In this document: positions 22,769 through 35,300 of the stretch, piece by piece
Position numbering within the stretch: position 1 is the stretch's first letter
Layout of the letters: each line of letters begins with the position of its first letter
Assembly (NCBI GenBank): GCA_003116995.1
Contig: BDSL01000131.1
Coordinates: 62,001 to 126,000 of the forward strand
Direction of reading: 5' to 3'
Source: Yamagishiella unicocca
Taxonomy: Eukaryota; Chlorophyta; Chlorophyceae; Chlamydomonadales; Volvocaceae
Length of the DNA stretch: 64,000 nt
Position numbers and translations under genes: made by a program
Notes under the pieces: generated by a model
Databases searched by the model: none
Told to the model about the DNA's origin: nothing
Seen by the model: only the letters and a program-made list of their open reading frames with translations

Positions 22769-23700
22769 TGCGGCAGGCTAAGCAGGTTTGGGTGCAGGAG
22801 AGCGAGAAGTTCCAGGCGACCAGGCCTAGTTTTGGGCAGGCAGATGCGCTTGCACCGCCTCGTTTCGCGATACGCGGCGCAGGGGCTTGGTTTCCCTCTG
22901 CCGTGTTGAAGCGATGCTAATCGTGGAGGATGTTCCGATGCTATGGGGCCTGTTAGCGATTCAGCTCGACGACGGGTCCTTATAAAAGGTGCGCTTGCCT
23001 GAAAAACGACAGCTGAAATGTCCTGGGTCCGGCCGTGTCGCGGCAGGTTGGTTCCTCCGAGAGGAGAGGCTTCGGTGGATATTCTGGTGCAATAAGTACC
23101 CTACAATGCATTTCATATGCAAATAATGACAAGCGATTATTGACGTAGCTGTTCTATGGGATGGAGCACTGGCGACTCGGGTACACGCACGGCGATAGTG
23201 CGCATCCGAGGCTTTGTCATCGTGCAGCTAACAACGCTTAGTGACGAAGCCCATTTATCGGCAAAGAGAAGAAATGAGGATGAAAACTAGTGGATTGAAC
23301 ACGCGCCTGCCGCCCGGAATGTATGCCCACGTCTCCGACTGGAACTGGATAATTTTGGCGCCGGAAACTGAAGCGTGAGTCGCGACCCTGCAAAGCATCT
23401 TTTACAACAAGAAGCACGGCACCTAGGTGGAAAGCGGAATCGTCTGGGACGGCATCTTAAACGCTTATGACAGTGCGAGAATCGGTACCAGAAGTGGTGC
23501 GAGGACCAGTGCATATCCAATTCGCAGCCAAGCGGTATTAATTAATATCCTTCATATGTAGGGTTATGAAAGTTATAACATTGCAAAACTTTAGTACAAC
23601 CTGATTAACCGTCAATTACGGAACCGGTCATGCTGTCGGCAATCTAGCATGCGACACTCAAGGAGCGCAGTATCAGGGCAAAGTATGACGATACATTTTG

Positions 23701-24046
23701 CGGTAGCGCAGCCAATTGCACCGTCGTAAGCGACTTGCTTACTCTTGCTTACTCCCGTTGCCGATATTGTAACGGAAAACACACAGGCTTGCTATTATTC
23801 AGCTTTGTCCCCTACCGGCCCGGTAGAGCAGCCAGTTCCACCTACCGGCTTAAGCCACTTGCACTCCCGTTGCCGATATTATAACGAAAAACATATAGAT
23901 TTGCTATTAGCCAGCTTTATGGTGTCCTTTACCGGCCCGGTAGCGCAGCCAATTAAGGGACTTGCGCTCTTGTTGCCTATATTGTAACGACAAACACACA
24001 GATTTGCTATTATCCAACTGTATGGTGCCCGGTAGCGCAGCAATCC
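23701..24046. repeat. Tandem array of about 105-115-bp units
   Basis: Three diverged units plus a partial fourth. Each carries cggtagcgcagcca, then a core like gttgccgatattgtaacg, then acacacagnttgctatta. Units are joined by a near-palindromic taccggcccggta. Core spacings are about 113 and 103 bases. Confidence 0.8.
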
Positions 24047-24509
24047 TTGCGTCGGTCCCGGGTGCGAAGGTGCGGGTGCCTTCTGTTGCCTACTGCTCGC
24101 CCCCGCTGTGCTGGGCCGTACGGCAGCAGCCTTGTGCGGCACCAGGAAGAAGAGCGCAATGGCGCTTCTGGCAGCTGCCATACGGCGCTACTGGTAGCTG
24201 CCGTATGGCGCGGGTCTTCAGAGGCGGCACCAGCTGCAGCATTCCTTCAGGGCAAGACAGTGAACCACTCGAATCACTGCCGCTGCAAGAGGAAGGGCAC
24301 GAGCAGGGCCAGGTGACGCCACCGCCGGTCGCCAATAGGGATCTCGCTGGCGCAGTCGGGGCAGCTGGGGAGGCGTGTGGAGTGACGTCCACCTTTTGGG
24401 GGTCTGCTTGTGATGCATGTAGCCTTAGCCACAGCGCAACCTTCCCCTACGGTGTGCTGGCTGGTCCCTCCGAGCTCTCGGCTGTGAGGCATCTGGGCAA
24501 TTTTCGGAG

Positions 24510-24617
24510 CCGTCGAGTTTCCTTGCTTTCTTTATCTCTTTCAGTGTCAGGCGATGCGCCCGACGGTCCTACCGTGTAAGGTCTGGCGCCCACTGTAACA
24601 AGTACTATTACTACTAT
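24510..24617 (+). repeat. Family A dispersed repeat
   Basis: Core tcagtgtcaggcgatgcgcc at 24541, then gacggtcctacc, ggtctggcgcccac and the tail gtaacaagtactattacta. It is shorter upstream than the copies at 8497 and 19622. Confidence 0.7.
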
Positions 24618-25435
24618 GATTCGAAAGTCTGTGGCCGTTATTAGTGTGGCGTCAGGTGCAGAGGTGATCAGCAACCGGCGAAAGCTAAGAATGGCACAAC
24701 GGAAAAGAATGGCACAACAGCATGGGCCCCACCACGGCGGAATGCGTCGAGCCCACGTGCCTCCCCAGCACCTGAACGACCCGCTACTCTTCTGCCTGGT
24801 CAAAAGCTTCCTGCACCTGTATAGCACCCTTTGGTTAGATAAACCCGCCACGGAAGACATGCACCGGCAAACCGTGTAAAGACAGCGCCTCATCGGCTTC
24901 AACTCATTCAAGACCGCAACGTAGAAAGGCGCATTGCGTGCATGTTTTGCCGCCCTGCCTGTTGGGCTCTAAAAGGCAAGGACAGGGATGCACTAGCTGA
25001 CTTTACAAGGAGCCTCTAGAGGCCAATGAGTCACCCGTCAACGGCGATGCCTGAGCATCGGCGCGATTTCATATCCGCGTAGAACGGTTCGGACAGGTAA
25101 CTTGAAATGGTAACGGCCTCGGCGAATTGTCTCCGTAGGCTTGTAGCAAAGGAATACTCGGCCAGGAACAGCATGGGGCTCGGAACCTACTCTTGCGGCG
25201 AATAGCCATGCAGGAACGGAGCACGCAAGCACCTGAGTTGCGGGCGTTTCATTGTTGGAGCCGATCCAAGCACAGAAGCCACAACAACCCAATAATGATG
25301 GATGCACGACTTGCTCCCCCACGAGGGGGGTCACCGCAATCGCAACGAGCAGCATCCACACGTCATCCGAAATAATGGATCGTTTGGGACATCGCAGGTG
25401 CCTGAACCAACATGCAACGCCAAGAGGCACCTTTG

Positions 25436-25600
25436 GACCCACCATCACAACACGGGGAGGCAGCAGGTGGACCCACCATCACAACAGGGGGAGGCAGCAG
25501 ATGGACCCACCATCACAACACGGGGAGGCAGCAGGTGAACTCACCATCACAACACGGGGAGGCAGCAGATGAACCCACCATCACAACACGGGGACGCAAC
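25436..25600. repeat. 34-bp minisatellite, five units
   Basis: Units of the form gacccaccatcacaacacgg plus ggaggcagcaggtg repeat five times (the last diverged) with period 34. It lies in noncoding DNA about 750 bases past the kinesin stop. Confidence 0.9.
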
Positions 25601-25839
25601 GGGTAGACGTAACCGAAATACACGGCATGGGTACAGACTTAGTGCAATCAGATCAGACCAACTCATATCAGGAGGGCCGGCGCACAGCACAACTCAGCCG
25701 ATCACACTCTCACTCTCTGCTCCTGGAACTTAGGACCTTAACCTAGAAACTGGAACAGCGTGACGCGTGTCCAAGTCCCCCACGACGCGACGCGACTGAA
25801 TACCTGCACTGCTGCACTGGTCCGGGCAGCAGCCCCAGT

Positions 25840-25844
25840 TTACA
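25840..25844 (-). terminator. Candidate TGTAA polyadenylation signal of the kinesin gene
   Basis: TTACA on the plus strand, about 500 bases downstream of the kinesin stop at 26342, a normal 3' UTR length for this group. Confidence 0.45.
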
Positions 25845-26341
25845 CCAACCACTCTATTCTGCCCCCACTCCAGCTCGCAGTCACACGCTCATCAACCAAG
25901 GCTCATCTACCAAGAGAGTAGGCGCTTCGGAACAAAGAATCAAGAAAACGAAGAACAACAGCCTGTTGTTTGATAGATGAGGACAACAGCCGTTGCAGAA
26001 AACATGGTCAGCCAAGGTGCCGCGCAGACGCGCGCACAACCCGTGCGCGCACCAATGGACCGCTGCTGGCAAGGCTTGTGACTCCAAAAGGCGCTGCACG
26101 CGTCCACACGCCCATGGCGCCTGCTCGCTCCGGAACTGCAGTACTGCTCGGATGTGGGCAACCCCTGCACAACGTCGACCTCACGCACCACTGCACCACC
26201 ACACCGCCGCGGCACCACAAACGACGCATATCCGTAGACCGCCCTCTCGACGCCCGCAGAGCAACGGCCGCCCGTATTGGTTGGAGGAACAGGCCAGCCG
26301 TGGAGTTGCCGCCGGTCGTGCGACCTGAAGCGTTGAGACCG

Positions 26342-29300
26342 CTAGCGCTGCTGCAGGGCTCCTGGCATCTGAATGCCGTGCAGGCGCAGCAGAGCCAGCA
26401 GCTGCTGCCGCTCCGCCTCCACCTGCGACACGCGGTCACGGTCCTGCGGCACGCGTAGGAAACAGGGCGGGGAGGTGGTGGGTTGCACAGAAAACGAGTG
26501 GAAAACCGAAGGAAAAACCGTTTGGGACAGACGTGGTGTGTGGGAGGGCGAACCGAGCTGGGCCACACCGACTTGCAGTCAGCCAGGCACCAGCGAACAG
26601 CTGCACCCGACCGCATGGAAGGCGGCGACCCGCGCCTGGTCGATGGGGCATTAACGACGCAGGTTGCCGCGACAGCGGAGCAAAGGTTGACGCAGCAGCG
26701 GAGCAAAAGGTTGTGCGGGACTGGGACAGGACCCAGGGATGTGTACGACGCATCGGCCGGCCGCTCAGGGAGCCTTAGGGTGCCGAGGGCTCGCGAACAA
26801 GTGGGTGGCAGGCGGGACACGGTAGTGTATCGTGTCGAGGAACTCACCTACGAAGGCGGAGCGGACGCATGCGGGCGGGTGGCAAGCGCGGGTTTTGGTG
26901 GACGCAGGAAAACGGCGAGCGACAGGGAGTGGGTACGGTAATGGATCCAAGGGTTTGAAACGTACGACGGACGACCCGCAGAGCGCCACATGACTGTCTG
27001 ACGGTGAAACAGTTGCATGGCTCGGGCAGCCAGGCAGCCACTCGCACACGGAAACACAGCCACGACCAGGATTGTCGATTGTTTGCAGCACCCAGCAACG
27101 ATCGTTACCTTGCAACCAACGTGAGCACGAGTGCCATTGCCGGTGTCGCAGTGCTTTTGATACCCTAACTCGGCTTTTGAGCCTCACTCCCGCAGCATCG
27201 CGCCCCGCCCCGCCCCGGCCCGCCTCGCCTCGCCTCGCCCCGCCTCGCACCTTCATGAGGCTCATGACGGTAGCTTCCATTTGCTGCAGCCTACTCGACG
27301 GGGTTCCTGGCGTCGATGCATCCACAGCCCCCACCTGCTCCCCCGCCAGCTGCTGCCTCTGCACGGACAGCACGACCTCCTCCGAAGGCGCCGCCGCCGA
27401 CATGGACTTGCGGTCCGGCTCCAACCGCGGCTGTAGCCCAACAGCTGGCCCGGAGGCAGCAGCCACACCGAACGACGCACCAAACGACGGCATGGCGTGC
27501 AACGAGTCGGTGCGGCTGCAGTTCACAATCCCGTCGACGTCTTGGTAGCTGCTGGCGTTGCCCACCGCCGCCGGGCCGCTCGCCGCCGCCACCGCCTCCA
27601 GCTCCGCGGCGTGCGGCTGCTGCGCCGCTGAAACGGGAATACCCGAGGGGCGCTGTCGCGCAGCGGCGACGACGGCACTAGGGGTGGCACGTGTGGGCGT
27701 CCCGCCGGCAGGCCAGGGGCCCCCGCTGTCCCCGGCCTTCGTGGCCGGCCCCCCTGGAGCCGAGCTGCCCCGCGAGGCCGACATGGGTGCCACGGAGGCC
27801 GGCGATCCAAACGCCGCCATGCTCTGCACGCCGTGACGCGGCTGCTGGCGGTGTGGATGCGGCTGAGAGGGCGAGTGCGGCGCGTGGTGGATGGCGGCGG
27901 CGGCGGTCCCCGCCACACCCGCCTCAGACAGCGACCCCCCCAGCCCAACGCCAGCGCCCATCTGGGTGCGCGGAGGCGGCGGCCCCATGGCCCCTTGGTG
28001 CTCCCTGCTCCGCTGCTGCTGCTGTTGTTGTTGTTGCTGTTGCTGCGGCCCCGTCGGCGTTGTTGGCGGCCCCGACGGCGCGACGCCCAGCTGCGCCAGC
28101 TGCCCCCTCAGCGCATCGTTCTCGCGCTGCAGCCGGGCCTGGAAGGCCTCCTTGAGCCGCCGGATCTCCGCCAGCTCGCCGGCGGCCTGGCGGGTCAGCT
28201 GCTCGTACATGCTCAGCTGCCGGCGCAGGTCCGTGAGCTGTCAGGGCGGGAGGTGCGGTCGGGTCGCGTCAGGGGGGGGGGGGCTTGGGGGAAGGGTTTG
28301 AGCACGTGCCACGAATGTACGGAAAGCCCAGTTGGTCAGCCCAGTTGGTCCGTACGACCACGCGTGAGGACCTACCGAACCACGCCTGTTGGAACCACCC
28401 GTCCACGAACGGCCCCCCCCTTCCGAAAACCACTCGCCGGTTGGTTTCTGCCCTCGCATCTCCTATGTCGTGTGGCCAGGTCTCCTCGCCGCCAACCCTC
28501 TCTCTCATGCCACCCTTTCTCTCATGCAACCCTTTCTCTCATGCAACCCTCTCGCATGCCCTCCACCACCCGCCGCCGCCCTCCGCGGCCCCAGGCCGCC
28601 CCACCTGCGCCGTGAGCCGCTCGTTTGCGGCCTCCGACGCCACCAGCTGGTCGTGGAGCACTTCCCGGTCTGCGTTCAGCACCTGCAGCTCCAAATCCAT
28701 ATCCTCCGCGCCAGCGCCGTAGCTGCTGCTGGCGGTGCTGAGCGTCGTAGACCGGCGGTGCAGCGACGAGGTGGAGGCAGGGCCGCCAGCAGCGAAGCTG
28801 CCGCCGCTGGGGGGTCGGCCGCTGGCGTGGAGGGAGGCGGGGTGGCCGCTGGCGTATGCGCTCGGCGCCCGGCGGGATCCAGCGCCCGGGACGACGTCGC
28901 CTGCGGCCTCGCCTGCGCTGCTGCCGTCGCAGGGGAGGGGGGCGCGCTGCGAGGTCGCAGACTGCGGTGTAGGACTGGAGAGGCGGGCCTCGGAGATCAT
29001 GTCGCGGATCTGCGCCATGAGGCCTGCTGGGGCGGGGGGAGGGGAGGGTTGGAAGGAAAAACCATATATGTATACGGAAGAAAAACCGTTTAGAACAGAC
29101 GTTCCGAGATGCAGAGGGGAGGGGAGGGAGGGGGGAGGGGGTCGCAGGGGGAGGGGAGGGAGATATTCTCATATACCCGCTAGCAGGATGCAAGTACTCG
29201 TTAAGAGGTACGCAGCTTTACTATGTAAAGCTACTATGGGAAGTGGCAGATGCGAAGTCGATTGGGGCGAAAGAAGCAGCTCAACCAATTCAGTGCGAAA

Positions 29301-32300
29301 CCACCGGGCAAGGGCAGCGACACAAGACGGCCTGCACGAGGACGCCTACGGACAAGAACAAGGGGGAACGAACAAGGGGGCACGAACAAGGGGCCAAGAA
29401 CCTCACCAAGGCTACCCCGCCCCTCCTCTGGCCCCCCGCCGTCCCTCCTCCGGCCGGCCCCTCGCTCGTGTCCCTCCCTCACCCCCCGCTGTCCTCGCTT
29501 CCTTTCGTCTCGCCGTAGCCGCTATAGCTTAGCCGCCAAAGGTCATATTACGACCTTCGGCTTTAGTATCCCCAACCCAATTCTCCAGCATGCATCTCAA
29601 AACTTCTGTTTTTAAACGGTTTTTTCGGGCATCCACGGGTCTCCCTCGAACCCCCCGCTGTCATACCTATGTCGTGCAACCGGTCATTATGCCAACCCCG
29701 GCCCCTTCCCCCACGGCCCGCAGCCCCCACCCTCATTGTCTTCGTCGTCCATCTCCACCTCGCTGATGGAGGTGGCCCCGGAGGCGCTGCCCCCCCGGCC
29801 CGCTGCGCCACCGCCGTTGCCTGCGGCGGCGGCGCTCAGCGCGGCTGCCACCTGGGCGCGCAGCTCCGCCGTGGTGGCGGCGCGGGTCGGCGCGGCGGCC
29901 CCGCTGGCGGCGGACGGCGAGGAGGCGGCGGCGGCGCCCAGCTGGCGGCCTGCGGGGCGGCCGGGCAAGTTGTGGAGAAAGGGTTTAGTAAGGTTTGGTG
30001 AGGCCGAGGGTAAATACCGGTATGGGGACTAAGTTTGTGGAGTAAGGGGAGGGGCGAACCCCATGACGACGTCACGCAGGAATGCCACCGGCCAGGCAGA
30101 AGCGCGAGGAGCGGCTCGGCACGCAACAGGCGACCACTGGGCCGCCAATAACGTATTCGCGTTTCGTTTGGTTTTGCATCTTTTGATACGCATACATCCG
30201 GCCCCTAACAATTGATCCCGCTCCTCACATCAGGTGTAACAAGAAAACCTCCACGCAGTGCGCTTCTCCCCTCCCAGCCGCATACCTCTTAACTGCCCCG
30301 ACCTACGGCTTTCCCCTCAACCTCCCACCCGCACCTGTCCGATCCACCGCCGGCTCTTCACTCCATACGGGCCACGGGCCGCCCCCCACTGCACCCTCCT
30401 CCAGCTCGGGCCCTTCCACGTTGCACCCAGAGTACGACCCGCGCGCCCTCGCCGCCGCGGCGGCGGCGGCGGCGGCGCCGCCGCCGTCATGGTCGCCGCC
30501 GCCCTCGCCCGCCAATCGGGGAGTGCTGGACGCGTGGCGCATGCCCCGCACGCCGCCAGATGGGTGGGCTGCCGCGGTGTCGTACAGTCGCCGCGACGAG
30601 GGTGTCGTACTAGCGTTGGTGTTGGCGCTGGTGGGAGACGCCGCCGGGTTCACCGCCGGGGCTGCATCCTCCCCCGGTAGGGGTCGCCGGGGCTGCAGGA
30701 CGCCGCCGGGGCCAGCCAGGTCCAGACTGGTTGTGGAGGCGGCTAGGAACAGGTCGTCGACGTTGACTCCTCGCTCCTCCAAAAACGCCTGCAAGGGGTG
30801 TGAACAACCACGGTCCCCAAATATTGGACGAGGAGGTCGTCATTTGGAGGAGTGACGACGCCACGACCTGGAACACGACCCCGCCGATGCCTCGGCAGGT
30901 TTTCGGCTGCTGCTGGGAATGCGTGTAAGGTGCTGGAGACAGTCATTGGACGAGGAGTTAACCACTGTGACGACTGACGACATTGCCCGGTGGCAGGCCC
31001 CGCGCCCCGTCGAGCAACCGCCGTCGTACAGCCGTCACAACAACCCACGCTATGCCCAAGCTCCTGGGCTCAGGGGCGCGGCAACGAACACAACGACCTT
31101 CGCGCTGCGCACCTGCATCCTGGCCAGCTTGATCCGCATCATCATGGACTCCATTTCCACCACCCGCCGTGCATCGCGCTCGGACTCCAATTCCGCTGCC
31201 GCCGCCTCCTCCGCCGACACCAACACACCAAGCGCCTCGAAGCCGTCGCCGTCGCCGCCAGCCACACCGCCAGCCGCCGACGCAGCGGTTCTGCTGGCCG
31301 GCGCCGAAACCACTCCACCTGGGTTGACGCCAGCGGCCACCAGCAGCCGCCGCGCCTCCGCCAGCTGGCGCTTCAGGTCGGCTACCTCCTTCATGTAACG
31401 GCGCAGCAGCGTGCGCTCGTCCAGGATCTCGTTGGTGCGGGCCGTTACCTTGCGGGGCAGCATGGGGGGGAGGAAGCGCGTTGGACTGGGGGCCCAGCGG
31501 ACAGGGTGGCAGTTGCGAGACGGGGACAGGAACACGATGCTGCCACGCTGGACGCCCGAGCCAGTTTCCTGAAATGCCCTTTCCGCCCGAGCCAGCCTAA
31601 AATGCCCCGTCCGCCCGAGCCAGCCTAAAATGCCCCGCCCGCCCCGCACCTGCACCAGCTTAGCCCTGGCGGCAAACTTGAGCGTGTTGGCGGTCTCATC
31701 GGTCTGCGCCGCCGCCGGCGTGATGTTGCACACCACCGCCACGCGAGCTCCGGGGCCCGACAGACTCGGCTGCAGAGCCAAGGGGTGCCGTGACAACGCG
31801 TGTTGGTCAAACGCGTGTTGGTCAAACGAGGCTAAGCAACTGATATGCTAGCAGCGTCGAGGGGCGGTAAGCGGCGATCATTGTACAGGGAGGAGGGGGG
31901 AGAAACTCATCAGGGCCGCGCGGTAAGGCGCCTCAACTGCCTCTTAACTCTTCACGCCAGCAAGCTATAGCTCCCAAGGGGCAGCTACAACTGCATGCCA
32001 AGGTCCGAGGACACACGCGCGCGATCCCACACGGACAGGGTGCACTTCGCCGGGCGTCATGACGCGGCCGCGTGGCGCGATCAAAGCCACCCACCCACCC
32101 ACCTGGAGCCACCCACCCGACTTCCTCAACCCGTTTCCTCAACCAAGTTCTCCAGCATGCATCTCGGAACGTCTGTCCTAAACGGTTTTCTTTCGTACAC
32201 GGGTTTTCCTTGCAACCCACCTGAAGCAGGCGGGTCAGCTTGGAGTCGCGGAAAGGCACGTGGCCCGTGGCGCCCGCGGCCAGCTTGTGGATGACCGTCC

Positions 32301-35300
32301 CAAGGGTCAGCAGCGAGCGGTTGATGTACGACCCCTCCATGCGCTGCCCCTTGCTCACGACCGCGCGGGCCGACTCGGAGCCGGCCAAGTCGATGAGGCT
32401 GAGGCACGCGGTCGTGCGGCGACCCACGGGTCGGTCGCCGGCGGAAGCGGAGGGATCTTGGTTCATGGACACTAGGTAGGGGGTGGACTCGACAATGATG
32501 CGGGTGATGGTGTGGGAGCGGCTCGAGTCTTCGTTGAAGGCGGTGGCGCTGACCTTTCGGTTGTGGTCACCGCGGCTGATGAACTCGAGCGCCTGCGCTC
32601 CAGGGAGGCCACGAAGGACGGGTTGGCGCCGCGAGGAAAGGGGCGAGTCACACACCACCGTCGACAGCACTGTTGACAGCACCGTCGACAGCGCCGTCGA
32701 CCGCACGTTGCGAAACGAACGCAACGCGGCTACGTTGCCAGCGTCTCCCAGCTGGTGTGCCACTGGTATGCCACGGAGACCTCCCGCCGCAATCTAGCGT
32801 TTCACCACTCGGCGTTTTGCGCCTTCACCTTCACCTCCTCGCCCCCTCTCCTTCTCGCGGGTTTCCTCCAAACCAATCCCCGGAGGATTGCCCTACCCGC
32901 CCGCAGCTCTCACTCGCTTCCACAGTTCCCGCCCTGACGGTCTTAATTTTCATGCCCCTTCTTCCCATGCGCCCCCCACCTGCTCGGCGGTGACCACTGT
33001 CTGCTCCATAAGGCCCTCCACCAGAACCAGACCGCTGCGGGAGTCCTCTCGCACCTGGTCCGCGAAGCCAGCACACATGCCGGTGGGTGACGTTCCAAAT
33101 GAGTTTAAAAAATAGGGAGGAGACGAAATCCCTGTGGATGAGTGCTGAAGACGACATCCGGGTGGATGAATGCTGATTACGTCACAACTGAGCAAACAGG
33201 GCTCGCAACCGGAACGACAAGGTCGGCAACCAATTTGCGCGATAGCCGCTGAGCTCTCGGCAGTTCGGCAAGCGGCACATGGCCCAAGTCGTAGCGCCGA
33301 CGAGGACCGAGGACACGGGGTGTGTGCAGCCGCAGCAGCGGAAACGCGGAAACGAGCACTGGCGGGGGCGGTAGCATACCTTGAGATTGGTACGACTGGG
33401 ATCGAGCAGGTCGTTGAGGACCTGCGACCGCAATTGCGTTTGGAAGGGCGTCAGGATAGAAGCATCGTATGCCAAGGAAGTACCATTTGGAAGGGATTGC
33501 CATTTGGAAGTTGCTTTCGGCACTGGACTAGACACGGGTCAGGGCGCAGAGATTCGTACAAAAGGTGGCAGTGGGGTGACGACGGTCAGAGGTATGCGGT
33601 TCTCAGCCACGCCAGCCGCGCATGACGCTTGGCATATCTGGGCTTTGTTCGACCTTTCAGTTTAGCGAGGGTAAAATCAGGCCCCGGAAAAGCCCGATCT
33701 ACCCATCTTACAATCACTCCCGAGTGTCCATTCCCTTTACAACCACCCACCCAACCAGCAGGGCCTGTCGTTTACAGGCGGCACCATTGCGCGTTCCTCT
33801 CTGACGACCGCGCTAACTCGCGCACTACTATAGCTTTTCCAGGTAGGAGTGTTGGTCCCACCATTTGCTCCCCTCGTCGCCGTCGCCTTTCGTTCGGTGC
33901 CTGGCTGTACGACCCCAGCCCATTCTTATGCCCACAAGCCACCCATAGGCCACGGCCTTCTGTTTCCTCCACGCAACTAATTTAACTAACTTTATTTTTG
34001 GTAACTGAACTCCTGACCCTCAGTCCCCCCCAGGCCCTCGCACTAGATCTCTATCCGCTGCGATCACTACACCCGACACCCGGGCAGCCGCGCCTCCGGC
34101 CTCACCTCATTGTAAATCTCCATTATGGACATCCTGACGCTGTAGCAGCGCAACGAAGCGGCAGCAGCACAGGACTGCCCCGCTGCCGCCGCGATCTGGG
34201 AGAACAGCTCGCGAACCACGCGCGGCACCACCCCCGGGTCCTGCAGCAGCAGCAGGGGTGCGTGCACGCATGGGTCCAGGCGCACGGACACGGACGCAAG
34301 CAAGGCCTACATCCCCACCTCCACTCCTACCCTGCATCCCCACCACCACCACCACCACCCTGCATCCCCACCACCACAACCACCCTCCATCCCCACCACC
34401 ACCTCCACCACCCGGCATCCCCACCACCACCACCACCACCGGGCATCCCCACCACCACCTCCACCCTGCATCGCCGCCGGGCCTCACCCGCTCCGTTCCC
34501 ATCATGGTGTGCGTTTTGCCGCTGCTGGTGACGCCGTACGCGAAGATGGTGCCGTTGACGCCGATCAGCGCGGGGGCCACCAGCGGCAGCGCCACTGTGG
34601 CTGCGACGGTGCTGTTGTCGGAGTCCGGACCGAAGATGGTGTCGAACCTGCGGACATGGGGCAAAGTGCGCGAATGGCGTCACGTGCCTACTTAGTCGGT
34701 GGGAAGTGACAGGTGTCGGTAGCTGGGCAGTCGACGACCCGTAATTGCGTGCCACGAAGAGACATAAGTGGGTGAGCAGCAGCAGCAGCAGCATGCTGAG
34801 TAGCAGCATGCTGAGTAGCAGCAGGCTGAGTAGCAGCAGGCTGAGTAGCAGCATGCTGAGTAGCAGCATGCTGAGTAGCAGCAGGCTGAGTAGCAGCAGG
34901 CTGAGTAGCAGCAGGCTGAGTAGCAGCAGCAGCAGCAGCAGGCTGAGTAGCAGCATGGTGCGGGGCGATTTATGTCTACTTGCGTAGCCTGACTAAGCCT
35001 ACCCTGCTTTCCGACCCATCCCACTCGTCCGTAGCTAGTACGCAGCGCACCTGTGCTTAGGCGTGAAGGTCTCCGTGCCGGCGTCCAGCAGCCCTACATT
35101 GCCGTCTCTGTCCGCTCCCCACGCCACTCTGTCGCCGCGCTGCCGTTCCTTGTCGCTGTTTGCGTGGGGAAATTTGCGTACGGGATTTGCGGAATTTGGA
35201 AAGGCGTGGGAAAGGGCTTAGGGACAGGAGCACGCGGCAAGGAGATTGTGACGACGGAGGCATCGACGGGCTTGATGACCTGTAGGCCGCTGCCGATACC

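Larger units (their letters stand above)
22769..26341. other. Intergenic region with tandem arrays, no gene seen
   Basis: Includes the promoter of the lectin-like gene (left), a three-unit tandem array (23701-24046), a family A copy (24510-24617), a 34-bp tandem array (25436-25600) and the 3' flank of the kinesin gene. A plus-strand tataaaag at 22981 has no gene downstream of it on that strand. Confidence 0.45.

Noticed and set aside
22981..22990. Plus-strand TATAAAAG as a promoter
   Set aside because: No plus-strand gene follows; the nearby gene is on the minus strand and starts at 22768.
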